Positions 37,048-48,704 of a DNA stretch of 64,000 bases are shown piece by piece (position 1 is the first letter of the stretch; every line of letters starts with the position of its first letter). The translations under genes were made by a program, and so were the position numbers. Source of the stretch: Oidiodendron maius Zn (Eukaryota; Ascomycota; Leotiomycetes; Myxotrichaceae); assembly GCA_000827325.1 (NCBI GenBank), contig KN832874.1, forward strand, positions 590,067-654,066, read 5' to 3'. Below the pieces are notes generated by a model. It ran no database searches, was not told the origin of the DNA, and saw only the letters and a list, made by a program, of their open reading frames with translations.

Positions 37048-39420
37048 ATGGCTGCGCAGTCGAAATTGAGGCTTCTGCCTCCTGACCGAACTATCAGGAG
37101 CATGATCTCCCAGCTCACGAAACTCTACCTAAAGCACCGGACTAACATATCTCGAACTGTCTACCTGACCTTCTTCTTCGCCCTCCTCTATCGCATACGT
37201 TCTGCAATCTCAGAGCAGAAGGCTGCCGCTGCTCGCCAGGAAGCTTCGAGGCAGCGCGGCTCTACCACACCTGGTCATGGTGAGGCTACGAGGAGGCAGA
37301 AAGTGGAGTTGAACAGGGAGTTCTTCCGGAACCTCTTCCGGCTGCTCAAGATATGCATACCGGGATGGAAGAGCACGGAGTTGCGGTTATTAATCAGCCA
37401 TAGCATCTTCCTGGTCGTCAGAACTCTGATTAGTTTGAAGGTGGCGGCGATGGATGGCCAACTGGTGTCGAGCTTGGTGAGGGGCAAGGGGAGGGACTTC
37501 TTGATCGGCATTGTCTGGTGGATGCTGATCGCGATTCCGGCTACGTTCACGAACTCAATGGTAAGGAAGCTGCAGCTTATGGTCCTATGGCATTTACTTA
37601 TTATATTGCGCAGTTGTCCTATCACCAGTGCAAGCTCTCTCTTCAATACCGAACGCGCTTGACGAATCATATACACGACAAATACCTGTCAAATATGACC
37701 TTTTACTCCCTATCCGCCCTTGATGACCGAATAAAAAATGCGGATCAATTGATAACTGTGGACGTGTCCAAATTCTCTAACAGCCTGGCTGAATTGTATG
37801 GAAACTTGGCGAAGCCGACATTGGACATGTTAATCTACAACTACTCGTTGTCCAAGAGCGTTGGTGGCGAGGGTACGTCGAATAAGAGATATGAGGAATG
37901 AAAAGGCTGACTTGTACTAGGGCTTTTTTTCATGTCGCTGCTTGTCCAATTGTCAGCCAGCATAATGCGGGCATTAACCCCTCCCTTTGGCAAATATGTG
38001 GCGGATGAGGCTCAATTAGAGGGCGAGTTCCGGTTCGAGCATTCACGATTAATAGATTACAGCGAAGAGATCGCTCTGTATAATGGTCATGAGGCTGAAA
38101 AAGATACCCTTGACAAAGGATATTTCACACTTATCAAGCATGTAAACTGTAAGTGGCACGATATCCCTTATCATCGTTAGTGCTAACTTATGAATGCAGA
38201 TATTTTGAGGCGGCGTTTTACACATGGCATTATGGAGGTATGATTAAGGGTTATGGATATAGAACATTGCTGATATTCCTAGGATTTTGTAATCAAATAT
38301 GTTTGGGGTGCTTTGGGCCTCATTCTGTGCAGCCTGCCAGTCTTCTTCAAGATTCCTGGCGCAACTGCATCCACGATGGGAGACAGAACAGAGAGCTTCG
38401 TAACCAACCGACGTCTCCTTCTCTCAAGCTCAGATGCATTTGGGCGAGTTATGTTCTCATACAAGGAGATAACTGAGTTAGCCGGCTATACGTCACGGGT
38501 CGCGACCCTTTTGGATGTTATGGATGATATCCAGGCCGGGCGGTTCGAAAAGACCATGGTATCTGATGAAAGTTCTGCCGAGCATCTAGAGCTGATGCAG
38601 AATCGGGGTACCATCGTCGAGAGTGATGATATCGAGTTTATCAACGTGTATGTCACCACCTTCCTGACCCTCTCATATTGCTAATATCCACAGGCCCATC
38701 ATTACACCTGGCGGCAGCGTGCTCGTGAGAGCGCTCTCCTTTTCAATGAAAGCGGGAGACCATGTTCTCGTTGTTGGCCCTAATGGCTGCGGCAAATCTT
38801 CACTTTTTCGCATCCTCGGCGGCCTCTGGCCCGTCTACGGCGGCATGGTCCGCAAACCCCCTCTTTCCCAAGTTTTCTACGTCCCTCAACGGCCCTACCT
38901 CAGCGCAGGCTCCCTCCGGCAACAAATCATTTATCCCGACTCCCTGCGAATTATGCGCAGCAAAGGCGTCACAGACGATGACCTTCTCGCCATCCTCCGC
39001 ATCCTCGACCTCGATCATCTCGTTTCCTCCTTCCCGGAGGGCTGGGATGCAGAGGCTGAGTGGCGGGACGTACTCTCTGGTGGCCTGCAGCAGCGAGTCG
39101 CCATGGCACGGCTCTTCTACAACCGCCCAAAATATGCCATCCTCGACGAATGCACTTCCTCTGTGACACTCGAGACGGAGAAAGTTATGTACGAGCACGC
39201 GAAGGCTTTGGGCATCACGCTCATGACGGTCTCGCATCGGCGCAGTTTGTGGAAATACCATTCTAAGATCCTGCAGTTCGATGGACAGGGGAAGTATATC
39301 TTTACGAATCTTGATGCGGAGAAGAGGCTGAAGCTAGAGGATGAGAGGGAGGAGTTGGAGTTGCAGCTCAGGCAGGTGCCTGAGATTGAGAGGAGGATTG
39401 AAGAGCTGAGCCTCGCATGA
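37048..39420 (+). CDS. PXA2: Peroxisomal ABC half-transporter, subfamily D (PXA2/ALDP type)
   Basis: Six exons (37048-37560, 37614-37872, 37921-38148, 38200-38237, 38283-38647, 38694-39420) encode 709 aa. Introns are 45-53 bp. The membrane domain includes '[27 protein letters not shown]' and the EAA-like loop '[17 protein letters not shown]' characteristic of ALDP proteins. The nucleotide-binding domain has Walker A GPNGCGKS (496-503), signature LSGGLQQ (595-601) and Walker B AILDE (616-620). Such half-transporters pair (Pxa1-Pxa2) to import long-chain acyl-CoA into peroxisomes for beta-oxidation. The N-terminal pattern suits PXA2 better than PXA1, but the partner assignment is tentative. The fourth exon is only 38 bp. 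Confidence 0.93.
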
Positions 39421-40083
39421 ATTTGTGAGTCGTAGAGTTGTACATTGTAGACATGTTTAAGGATAGAGCATGAGGCACATATTTAGATATGCGGTGATTA
39501 GAAACGTGATTGGCTCCTCACAAAGTATGCTTTATCAAGGTTAAAGACAGACTTATAAGCACACATTTAGCACAAATGATTCGGACATCTTTCCACATTC
39601 CCACCTAGGATACGGACACCTAGAAAAGCACCAACACCTTAAACACACCCCTACTCCATGCCTATGCCCATTCTATGTCCAGTTTGTGGACGCCATTCTC
39701 CGTTGCCCCTTTTTGCCTGCCTAGAAAGTCCGCCTGGGAATACATGAGTATGTACCAAGGGAAGAAAAACGCCTGTCTTTTGCTGATGGGGTATATATTG
39801 ACTTGACTGATAGATAGGTAGGAAACAAATAGAAGGAAAGAAGAGAGAAACGCGAAGAAATGATGAAGAGAGAAGGAGGAAGAGAGAATTTGTTGAAAGG
39901 TGAAACGGTAAGAAATGTGATGTGGTGTGTATGCGATAATTTGGTGTGAAGTGGAAGCGATGAATATGCGATTGATGTGTCCTTCGTCACATCTGATATC
40001 GGAGTAAATCCCATCTGGAGTTCCTCATCACCGTGTGGTATATCTCTTCGAGCCGCGTGTCTGGGTAAAGAGACAATCGGTAC
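39421..40083. other. Intergenic; possible 3' exon of the Ser/Pro-rich gene
   Basis: About 660 bp. A minus-strand frame (39721-40014) could be a further exon of the gene at 40084 if the GTGAGT at its end is a used donor, but no acceptor choice is clearly better. Otherwise nothing is seen. Confidence 0.35.
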
Positions 40084-40860
40084 TCACGCCGCGCCTATAA
40101 TAGGCGACGGGTTATTAGAGTACATGAGCGGGCTGATCGGACTCATAGCCAGAATATCTCTGCTAAACAGCGGCGTGTATGCACTTGTCAACGGGCTGAC
40201 CGTCATAGGATACGCACCCGATAATGGGCTCACTGATATATTTCCGGCGCCCATTTGTGACTGCGTGGGCATCGGCAAGAACATGTCTGGGTACATGCTC
40301 GCGCCGGCGCTGCGATTATTGGCCCGCGAAGAGGGAGGCTGTGCAGAAGACGGCTGGGAGCGCGGGAGTAGGCTCTCCTGGGAGAGGGGAGGTGATTCGG
40401 GGATCTTGAGTTTGCTGAGGGTGTCTCTGCGAGCACGTAGGCTGGGACGCTCGGGAGGAGTGGTGGGTGTGAATATTGGTGCGGAGTCTATGGATGATGG
40501 TGAAGAGTATACTGAGGAGGATGGTGATGAATATGTTGATGAAGTAGTGGTCGCTGGCTTTCCTGGGGTAGAAATTTCGGGGATGGTATTCGAGAGGGTA
40601 TTGGAGTTGGTCTTGGATTTTGGTAAGACGATCGAGTATAGAAAGTGTTTGTGTGTCTTGTCACAGCACGGCGAAGACATCCTGTCTCCTATATTGATGG
40701 ACGGTCGCAAGTTGCACGCTGAGATCGGTGTCTGCGGTGTCAGAGGAGACTTGGGGATCATATGAGAAATCTGAGGATTGAAACATGGCGTTGAGCAGTT
40801 GGGAACGCAGCAGGCAACCTCAACGCAGGACCACGAGACTTTTGCCATGGTGATGGACAC
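40084..40860 (-). CDS. Ser/Thr/Pro-rich protein of unknown function (model uncertain)
   Basis: Open frame of 258 aa; the real start may be a Met at 40761. Residues 90-250 are dominated by Ser, Thr and Pro, with repeats of the type YSSPSSS and SPLSxAYP, so the protein is probably disordered. Dense phosphorylation-type SP/TP sites suggest regulation by proline-directed kinases, which is inference. The frame ends GCG-GCG-TGA, in which GTGAGT forms a good splice donor, so the true C terminus may lie further downstream. The opposite strand has an equally long open frame, which weakens the call. No family recognised. Confidence 0.4.
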   Translation of the reverse strand: MSITMAKVSWSCVEVACCVPNCSTPCFNPQISHMIPKSPLTPQTPISACNLRPSINIGDRMSSPCCDKTHKHFLYSIVLPKSKTNSNTLSNTIPEISTPGKPATTTSSTYSSPSSSVYSSPSSIDSAPIFTPTTPPERPSLRARRDTLSKLKIPESPPLSQESLLPRSQPSSAQPPSSRANNRSAGASMYPDMFLPMPTQSQMGAGNISVSPLSGAYPMTVSPLTSAYTPLFSRDILAMSPISPLMYSNNPSPIIGAA

Positions 40861-41872
40861 AGCAGTATCATGCCTTGGGTAAGTCTTGGAATGTTGGTAT
40901 TATAACAGGAAGGCACAGTAAGAGCGCTGGAAAGCCTTCTGGTCATATATCGGCAGGGTGATTCCCCAAAGCGAACGTGTCGTCATGGCCGCGGATTCCA
41001 GACGGATTGTGACGGATTCTGGCAGCGGTTCTAAAGGGGGATCCTTTGAGTTTTCAACGCCGCTCTAGATTCCACACCCACAGACGCGGGCATTCAGCTG
41101 TTGGCAGCTCTAGGAAGGATGCCCACGTTATGGCGCAGCCTTCCTTCGGGCTGCAGTTGGAGTGCATCCTCCATGGCCGCTAGGTCCTTTCTGACTGGTC
41201 AGAGCATGCATGAAGTGGGACTTCGGTATGTATGGAGATTGGGATTCTCGGGTTGTTTCAGGCTGAAGTTCTGCAGCCGTGTTCCAATTGTCAGTGGGTG
41301 GTGTTGAGGTGGATTGCTGAGGTGAGAGGCTTCGCTATTGCAGGGCGACGATGTTGCAGTGGTTGGGGGCCAGGTCACGTGAGAGGGCTTAGATCCAGTA
41401 GGATTGCGAGGGGAGAATTCAGGATTGGCCACTAATTCGAAGAATTTGCCAGTAAATTGCTTATAAAGCGGGCCAAAGATAAAAATGGATCCAGTAATGC
41501 CTGTTATTGACTCAAGCTGGACGCTGATGGAACGCTGCGATGCGGCACAACCATCCCGTGTCTCAATACTTTCGTCCAAACAAAGGAACACACTGATATC
41601 CTGTCGCACTTTTAGGTAAAACTAGATAGTAGAGCTCCTTCCTCCTCATGAAGTTACCACAGACCCTGAACAAGGAAAGTGGTGTATACTGCACCAGAAT
41701 CTAAAATGAATGGTAAAAGCTTTTACTATTCTTGGCCAACCTCCTGCCCTTCATAGCGCCGGCGACTAGTATGTTCAAGTTCTAGCCATCTAGCAAGAAA
41801 AGATTGCGATGCTTCCAGGCCGCGATAGTCCGTAGCCCTGATGGCTGACACAGCTTGCCATCACCAGAAAAG
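40861..41872. other. Intergenic region
   Basis: About 1 kb. A minus-strand frame at 41199-41609 has no motif and overlaps plus-strand frames of similar size. I see nothing supportable. Confidence 0.35.
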
Positions 41873-43438
41873 TTAGTCTTCAGAGCTGCTGAAGGGTACA
41901 CCAAAGCACGGGCCAAACTGTATGCTCTGATTTGTTCTCGTTTGGATTTGTCGAAAGTTCGTATCTTCACGACGAAGTGCTGAAGATAGCTTTCTTTCTC
42001 GTCTCTCTTCTGCGACCTGCGTACTGGCCTGGTCCAAGTTAGTGTCGAGTGTATCCTCTGCGGCTATTAGAGGCTCCGTTTGGGTTTCTTTATCTTGCTC
42101 TCTTTCTAAACTTAATGCAGCATCCAGTTTCTCACGGAAAGCTTTCTGTTGCACTTCGTCTGCTATCACAGCATTATGACACCTGCGATATACACCCAGA
42201 GAACTCAATAAAATGCTCACAACCTCCAGTGAAAAGAGAACAGGAAGTGCGATATGAAGCTGAGGCTCGCAGCCACCAGACCAGATATCGAGAAGAGTAC
42301 GGAACGCTTCGTTTGCCGGTACAGCGTAAGACCAGTGATAGAAGCCCGGCATTAGTTCAAATGGAATTAGGATAGAGGTAACATTAAAGACAACCCATGT
42401 AACTAGAGACATTGGAACAAAAGGCAGTGGCAGCCAGATTGTGAAAACGTCGAATATAAGGAAATTAACATGGGCAAAGAGCCAGAGAATAGCCCATGTT
42501 AGCGCGAACTGGTTTGCGTTTACTTTCCAGCCATCCCGAAATGCCCATATTGCACCGGCAGTACTGAGCGAGCCGACAAACGTGTACAAGAGTGATATTC
42601 CGAGGCGGTATATAATAATGCGGCGCGGACGAAATCGAAGGTAGAAGTTGAACGCCACAGATAGGCCATTGATGGTCCCCAAGTAAAAGAACTCTTGAAG
42701 GAGAATGAGAATGATTACAAGAGTGTTGTATATCAGACGTGAGCCTTGTACTGTTGGCATGATATTGAAAGAGACTGGTTGCCACGGATCTGCGAATATT
42801 GAAATTGAAACAGAACTGTTTGCTGAGAGTGTCTGGAGGGCCTCGGTCTCGTTAGATACAAAGACCTCTCTCGCGGTGGCTAAGAGTGTTTGTATATTTC
42901 CTTCTATCAGGGAGTCTGCAATCGCAGGATAGCGAACTTCATTCCAGATGTAGCCCAACACATCCGATTTATTGTATGTTGAATCCTTCCCAGACAATGC
43001 GTTTTGTAGTCTGCTAGATGCCCCCGGGGAGACGTAAAGTGCCGCCCAGTAGTGTGATTGGCACACCTGCTGCTCTAGGTTTCTAGGTGTAGGGAAATCA
43101 TTTACGGGCATCTCATTCAGGGTTGGGAAGCCGACCCCTTCAAGGGTTCCGTATGCTTCACGTACCGAATTTCCAACAATGCCTCCGTCATAGTCGACAA
43201 AGAGAATATTCAGTTGATTAACATGTGTGGTTTGCCGAAACAGGGACCCGAATAGATAGGAAAATAGGCCAAGGAATAGAATTTGCAGAAGTAAGAAATT
43301 AATCCCAGCTGCCTTCAGGAATTTCCGTCTGGGGACTCGGACGGCCGGGTCAGATGCAGATGTCCGATTCTCGTTAGCCCTAGGATAGAATTTCATTAGG
43401 ATTGAATAGGGATTCAGATACCCCATTACAGAAGGCAT
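41873..43438 (-). CDS. SNG1/DUF3533-family multi-pass membrane protein
   Basis: Single exon, 521 aa from the Met at 43438 (the frame is open to 43798, but the extra part is not hydrophobic and is unlike the family). The layout matches fungal SNG1-like proteins: a basic N terminus (RVPRRKFLKAAG), a first membrane span (about 40-62), a long external loop with 'ILFVDYDGGIVGNSVREAY' and Asn-linked sites, then a block of five hydrophobic spans in the second half (from IYNTLVIILILLQEFFYL to LPVLFSLEVVSILLSSLGVY). A charged cytosolic tail follows. Yeast SNG1 gives nitrosoguanidine resistance and affects membrane lipid asymmetry; a role in drug or stress resistance is inferred. It is first of four minus-strand accessory genes. 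Confidence 0.85.
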   Translation of the reverse strand: MPSVMGYLNPYSILMKFYPRANENRTSASDPAVRVPRRKFLKAAGINFLLLQILFLGLFSYLFGSLFRQTTHVNQLNILFVDYDGGIVGNSVREAYGTLEGVGFPTLNEMPVNDFPTPRNLEQQVCQSHYWAALYVSPGASSRLQNALSGKDSTYNKSDVLGYIWNEVRYPAIADSLIEGNIQTLLATAREVFVSNETEALQTLSANSSVSISIFADPWQPVSFNIMPTVQGSRLIYNTLVIILILLQEFFYLGTINGLSVAFNFYLRFRPRRIIIYRLGISLLYTFVGSLSTAGAIWAFRDGWKVNANQFALTWAILWLFAHVNFLIFDVFTIWLPLPFVPMSLVTWVVFNVTSILIPFELMPGFYHWSYAVPANEAFRTLLDIWSGGCEPQLHIALPVLFSLEVVSILLSSLGVYRRCHNAVIADEVQQKAFREKLDAALSLEREQDKETQTEPLIAAEDTLDTNLDQASTQVAEERRERKLSSALRREDTNFRQIQTRTNQSIQFGPCFGVPFSSSED

Positions 43439-44039
43439 CTTGATGATTACTACTGATTTATTAGGAAGTGAAGTCGAAGTCCTCAAATCTTGTGGTTGAG
43501 AAAGGAAAATGAGATATACAGCATAGCGATTAGTAAGGAGCCTAGACCGCGCGCCGGCGCACCATTCCGAAATCTCATTGCTCTGATGTCGATCACATAC
43601 GTATGGCTTAACCTGCCTTTGATAGGTAATCGAAACTTTTCCTTGCTGATCCTTGCTAATAATTGAATAGATCTCGGAACTCAAAATTCGTGAGAAACGA
43701 GCATTGTTAATTTTATAGGATAGGTATTTGGATGACGAGGGACTTCCTCGATTGGAAGCCGATTTGCAGTCTGATTGCTCATTGTCTGTCTTCTGCAAGG
43801 GCTAAAACGGAGTGGTTTATGAAGCTTATATTATTCCTATAATGTCACAACTTTCATGAATAATATAAATGGGGATATTTTTGGACTTGTGGATTTTGCA
43901 AATTATCATCTGGCTCTAGAGGAGAATATCACTTGCCCCTGGCTTGTGGTTTTGATAATCTTGCAAGCTACTTAAATACCTAACAGGTTCCGATTTATGA
44001 CCTCCATATTATAGAATCTGATTACTCTGCCCTTTGGGT
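43439..44039. other. Intergenic region
   Basis: About 600 bp, AT-rich. It holds the promoter of the SNG1-like gene and the 3' flank of the regulator-like gene. Nothing else seen. Confidence 0.4.
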
Positions 44040-46197
44040 TCATGATGGCACAGTAGTATCATTATCCTCATCGAGTCTCATCTCAATAGCGGATTCGACG
44101 TCGCTCCAGAGCTCCCTGTATGGTAAGACTATTTCCCATTTAGGTTGCCAGAAGATGTCTTCTAGTGCAACTTCCATATTCTTCCAGCTCTTTATATCCG
44201 AAAACCAGCAAAACCATGCTAGTTGAGTCACGAACCACTCGCGTTCTTCGACTTTTGATGCAGCAGTTCCAGTAATAAATAGAGCCCATAATAAAGCTTT
44301 AGCAGTTGAAGGGCTAGCTATAAGAAAGGAGACATCGTCAAGAATTGGCTTGATAAGCGTCTGTTGCCTGGTTACGAATCTCTGCATGACCCGGCAATTT
44401 AGGTGGATACTGCGAAAGCAAGTTTCGACGACGATGAAGGCGGAGGTGCAGCAAATAGCCTCGACCTGCATTACTTGACAGAATTCACTCCCAGAGATAT
44501 TCAAAGCAGACAGAAGCCTCCTCTTGATGGAATAGACCCAGTCACTGTACATTATGCAGTCCATTTCTGGGAGCTTGAGGAAATGGGTTGATGCGAAAAG
44601 ATCGCCAAGGTGGCGTAATTCGACAAATAGACTAGAAGTTTCTTTGCTCCATACACCCAGAGAGACTAAACTTTCTTTCAAATCCTCATAGGGATTACTT
44701 GGCTCGAAGCCTTTTCTGGCGTTGAGTTCTGGAGAGAAGTGACCTAGGAAAAGAGACCTGTTCGGGCAATCTATTGATGGCAATAGCGGATCAGATAATA
44801 AAACACTTGAAGAGTTGATGTCTGCCCTATATTAGAATAACTTAGTTAGCTCCTAATTTAGAACATGCAAGAAACTCTTACCAAGCAATCTTGCGTCGGA
44901 GAGATGTTGGAAATCCGGCACCATGTAAGCCCCCTCGCATCATCACCATCTGCTTCAGGCCGCTCATATGAGTTTGCACTCCCAGCGGGGTCCCGTTAGC
45001 AGTCTTTTAATAACTACATCAGCAACGTGTCCAGAGTTTTGTCACAGCTAGAGTCATTCTGGCAGTACCACAACGCACCTCGTAATTTACTATGCACGCG
45101 ACAGCCCCAATAGTTCCATCACAAATTGCAAGATCTGGATCTCCAAGCCGTGCGTTTACTATCTTGATTGCTTCAGAAACATGAGGCAGTGGATCTGTAA
45201 ACCCCGCGAAATGCCGGATCATACTGAAACTGCCCGAGTACTGCGATAGTGCTGCATGACAAAAGGCGGGATCTGTGGTTGCCATGAGAAGCCAGTCCTT
45301 TCTGAGAACTGTCATGATTGACGGTAGACTGACTTGTCCGTTGGCTGTCACTCCAGTGAAGATGTTAGCTGGGAAGCTTGCGGGGTGGGTCTCTAGCATG
45401 GATTGGATTGGAATGCGGAGAATGGAGCTAGCTATTTACAGTAGTATAATAGATTCTGCAGAGCTCTAGAAGCAAGGTGTGGTATGGAATTGAACGGATC
45501 TCCGTGCCCGGAGCCAGGATCGTACTGCAGAGTGTCTTGCGTGGGCAAATCGTTATTTGTCTCCCAGCTCGGAAGAAAAGCTGGATAGTCTACGTGAGTG
45601 GTATCAACGATCGCAGCCTCTGATGTCCCTTGTTTAGCTGTTTGTGTGCATAGAGAAAATTCATTCGTATGGAGAGTAGGAGGGTGGAAACTCGACGTGT
45701 CGGTCCTTGGTGTAAAGGATCGCGATTTCCTAAACGGGGCATTTTCAACAGAACTCTCCGTGGCGGAATACCCTGCAGCCGCGCTTCGGACAGGCAGAGT
45801 CTGGGGCGGACGCTTTTGCCTTAATGCCCTTGGGTGTATTGGTCTCTGTTGAAGGCCCCATGGACCAAGTCTGAATTTAAGAGTTTGTTTCGCTATGTTA
45901 GCCGGACTGCCTGCCGGAGCCTTGTCTTCTTCTTGCCCTGATGCTTGCTGCTTTAGTTTTCTGCGATGGAAATCCCGCATTGCATGGGCGCGGATGCGTG
46001 CTTTGGAATCTTTCTGGAGATTTGACGAATTGCCAATATTGATGAACTGGAACTCATGGCGTTTTTCGTCCTCGTCACTGTTTTGATGTAGCTCCACATC
46101 GTGACCCTCACTTGCATCTGCATGAAATATAAGTACGTTGTATAAAATTATTGACATTGGCCCTGCAATTCTAGGCTTTCTTACTGCTTTGTGCCAT
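44040..46197 (-). pseudogene. Fungal regulator-like protein (fungal_trans_2 type) with apparent frameshift
   Basis: Exons: 46197-46185, 46117 to about 45435, about 45430-45079, 45003-44882, 44826-44040. The first intron (GTAAGA...GCAG, 67 bp) joins MAQS to NASEGHD. The N-terminal part has the family block HEFQFINIGNSSNLQKDSK-ARIRAHAMRDFHRRK found in many fungal putative transcription factors. The C-terminal part shows 'DPAFCHAALSQYSG', 'LKQMVMMRGGLHGAGFPTSLRRKIAWADI' and an all-helical end, typical of the regulatory domain. No Zn2Cys6 motif is visible. Near 45425-45440 the frame LLYYCK hits TAG, while the continuation IASSILRIPIQSM lies in the +1 frame; no GT-AG intron repairs this, so one base (probably an A) seems missing. 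It may be a young pseudogene or a sequencing error. Confidence 0.7.
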
Positions 46198-46743
46198 CAG
46201 GGAATTTTTGCAGCTTTCCTATAACACTATACATGCCTTCTTTTGTATGAGCTGGGGATTTCACGAGAAAGCTCGAGATGCCACAGGGTATCTTTTGTCT
46301 GGCTTCGGTCACGCCGGAAGTAATGCCCTGTAGGTCACCGCGCTGATTCATCACAGAATAACTAACTATGTAAGCGGACTTTAGAGAGCGTGCTTTGGTG
46401 GCGTCCGCTGGATTTGCTTTGGCTGAAGCTTCCGCTAGGGTAGAGCAAGGATTAGCGGATTCCTACCTCTCCGTCACACCGATCTGGGTGGCGGAAAAAC
46501 GCCATTAAAGTTTCACTAGGGATACTGTAAACGACACGCTATTTTCGATTACTGATCAGTATCTAGCTGGGAAATCCCCCAATCTTTATTGAACGGGCAG
46601 CGCCGTATTATCGAATTAGATGTGGCACAGGATATACGGAGCAAGCGAACGAGGTGATATCCGCTCCTGATGCCAATACGACCTTCACACATACCGATTA
46701 ATGCCGATCTTAATTCCTTTTGATAATTCTCCATATTCACAAA
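46198..46743. other. Intergenic region
   Basis: About 550 bp. The small minus-strand frame at 46549-46740 has no motif. No repeat recognised. Confidence 0.4.
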
Positions 46744-47901
46744 TCACGTTACTTTACAGATAATCTTGCCCTTGATAGTGTTGCTTTCCATGAGACTGTG
46801 TGCGCCCTGAATGTCACGCCAATCAAACACCTTTTCGATGGGGACTTGGAATTTCCCATCTATGAAACCGGGCAATGCGTCGTTCACCAACATATCGCGC
46901 AAGACCCTCTGATATTCGAGATCTCGGCCCCGTAACCTGCTTCCCTCCACGCGCAGTCTCTTTGTGACGAAAGGACTCAAGTCGATATCTTTCCCAGATA
47001 TTTTGGCCCCTGACAACATCCCGACAATCACTACACGTCCATCTTTGCCAGCACTGTTGAGATTCATCTGAAAGTAGTTTTGCCCGACGAAGTCAATAAT
47101 GATATCCACTCCCTTATCATTTGTAATTTTGCTTACTTCTTGCTCCCAATTCGATTCACGATAATTCCACACTGTGGTCGCCCCCAGAGACCTGCAGAGG
47201 TCAACCTTTTCCTGACTACCAACTGTCGCATATATGGCAGATGCCCCAAGCGCCTTGCTAAGTTGAATCCCAGCAATAGATACTGAAGAAGCACCGGCAT
47301 GCCATAGGATAGATTTACCGGGAGAGAATCCGCCTATGAGCTCCATTGCTTGAATGGCCGTGACCCAGACTTCTGGTATGCCAGCTGCTACTTCCCATGG
47401 TATCTCTTGTGACTTATGGATGAGCATCAAGGTTGATACAGCGACGTATTCTGCATATGCCCCTATTTCAAGATGTTAATCGAAGGGACTGAAATTAGCT
47501 TTTTGTCAGTCACTAATCCGTACCCCCGTATGCAAGACCAAACACCTCATCTCCAGCCTTAAAATATTCGTCACTGTTCGCATTGCTTCGCTCATGGAGT
47601 TCCTCGATAACTCCAGAAAACTCCACGCCAAGTATTGGACCGGCTTGAGGAGGAACTTGGTACAATCCAGCTCTCTGGGTGAGATCCATTCGGTTGATGC
47701 CAAAAAACTTCACTCGCACTAGCGCCTGACCGGCCGCTGGCACGGGTTTTGGAATCTCGCTGGAGAGGAATAGAGACGAGACTGGACCTTTGCCTCCCTT
47801 AATATCTAATCAATGTTTAAAATAAATGGTTAGTATTGATACGTTCTACTGTGACAATGTACAGCTGGCCAGATCTCACCAATTGCACGCATGGTTGTCA
47901 T
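46744..47901 (-). CDS. Quinone-oxidoreductase-like (zeta-crystallin/PIG3 type) MDR dehydrogenase
   Basis: Three exons (47901-47880, 47805-47524, 47462-46744) encode 340 aa. The first 22-bp exon gives MTTMRAI and splices to DIKGGKGPVSSLFL. The GroES-like domain has 'VRVKFFGINRMDLTQRAGLYQVPP' and 'ILGVEFSGVI', and the Rossmann domain has 'ILWHAGASSVSIAGIQLSKALG' and 'GVDIIIDFVGQNYFQMNL'. No catalytic or structural zinc cysteines are present, as expected for this branch. Such enzymes reduce quinones or enals with NADPH. Neighbours (SNG1-like exporter, regulator, barrel-type protein) suggest a stress or detoxification context, which is inference. Confidence 0.9.
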
Positions 47902-48704
47902 TTCTAGTTGGATCTCACGGGAAGAAAGACAATAAGGAAGGAGTGATCTGAAAGGCTCCAATAAATGAATATTAAATATTGATTCTAATTATACTGTATG
48001 GGAATTTTCGAGCTCTTATTCTTAAGTCCACAGCAGTAATACTAGTGACGTAGACATATCTTAACGTCGTAGAGCCAAATCACAAGCCACTGTCCCAGAT
48101 ATAGAGACGAAAGGCCATTTACCGGTGTCTAAGTGGGTTATGGAGAAGAAGTTTCAAGTTTCGGCGGTAAATCTCGCGTCCTTTTCTCTTTCCCCGACAT
48201 TTTCTCGATTCCCGCATTACGAATGTAACTGGGGTTCGGGGTTAAGATAAATTCCCGTATTCGGAAAACGCACTTAACTACCGCCCGCATGCGTGATAAT
48301 AATGCCCGAGATAAGGAGTGAAGCACGATTAACGCTATTAGACACGCCAAATCCTAGTAACTGAGTACCCTCGAGCTCCTAGTGCGAGCTTCTAACTCAC
48401 TGGATAAAGGTAGACAGCCAATCATATAGGCAGGTACCCAACATCTGGCTTCCATTGAATATGCTGATACATTGCGAAGCACATCCATACAACATATAAC
48501 AGAGACTGCAGGCTCCACTAGAGTAAATTTTTAGAAATGACATTTTTAATATGTAAGCTTGAAACCTCTATATGGCATTTGCTTAATCACGCATAGGAAT
48601 TAGCTCGCTCATCTCTGCGATAATAATATTCGGTCCTTGACCATTCAGTAAATTCTTTATGGCAGACTGAACACCTAGCTGGTTGGTGATAAATTCTCGG
48701 GACT
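47902..48704. other. Intergenic region
   Basis: About 800 bp. The minus-strand frame at 48138-48350 lacks features. AT-rich towards 48.5 kb. Nothing supportable. Confidence 0.4.

Noticed and set aside
39977-40765. 262-residue plus-strand frame
   Set aside because: It is the complement of the Ser/Pro-rich minus-strand frame and its composition reads as an antisense shadow; still, it lowers confidence in the minus-strand call.
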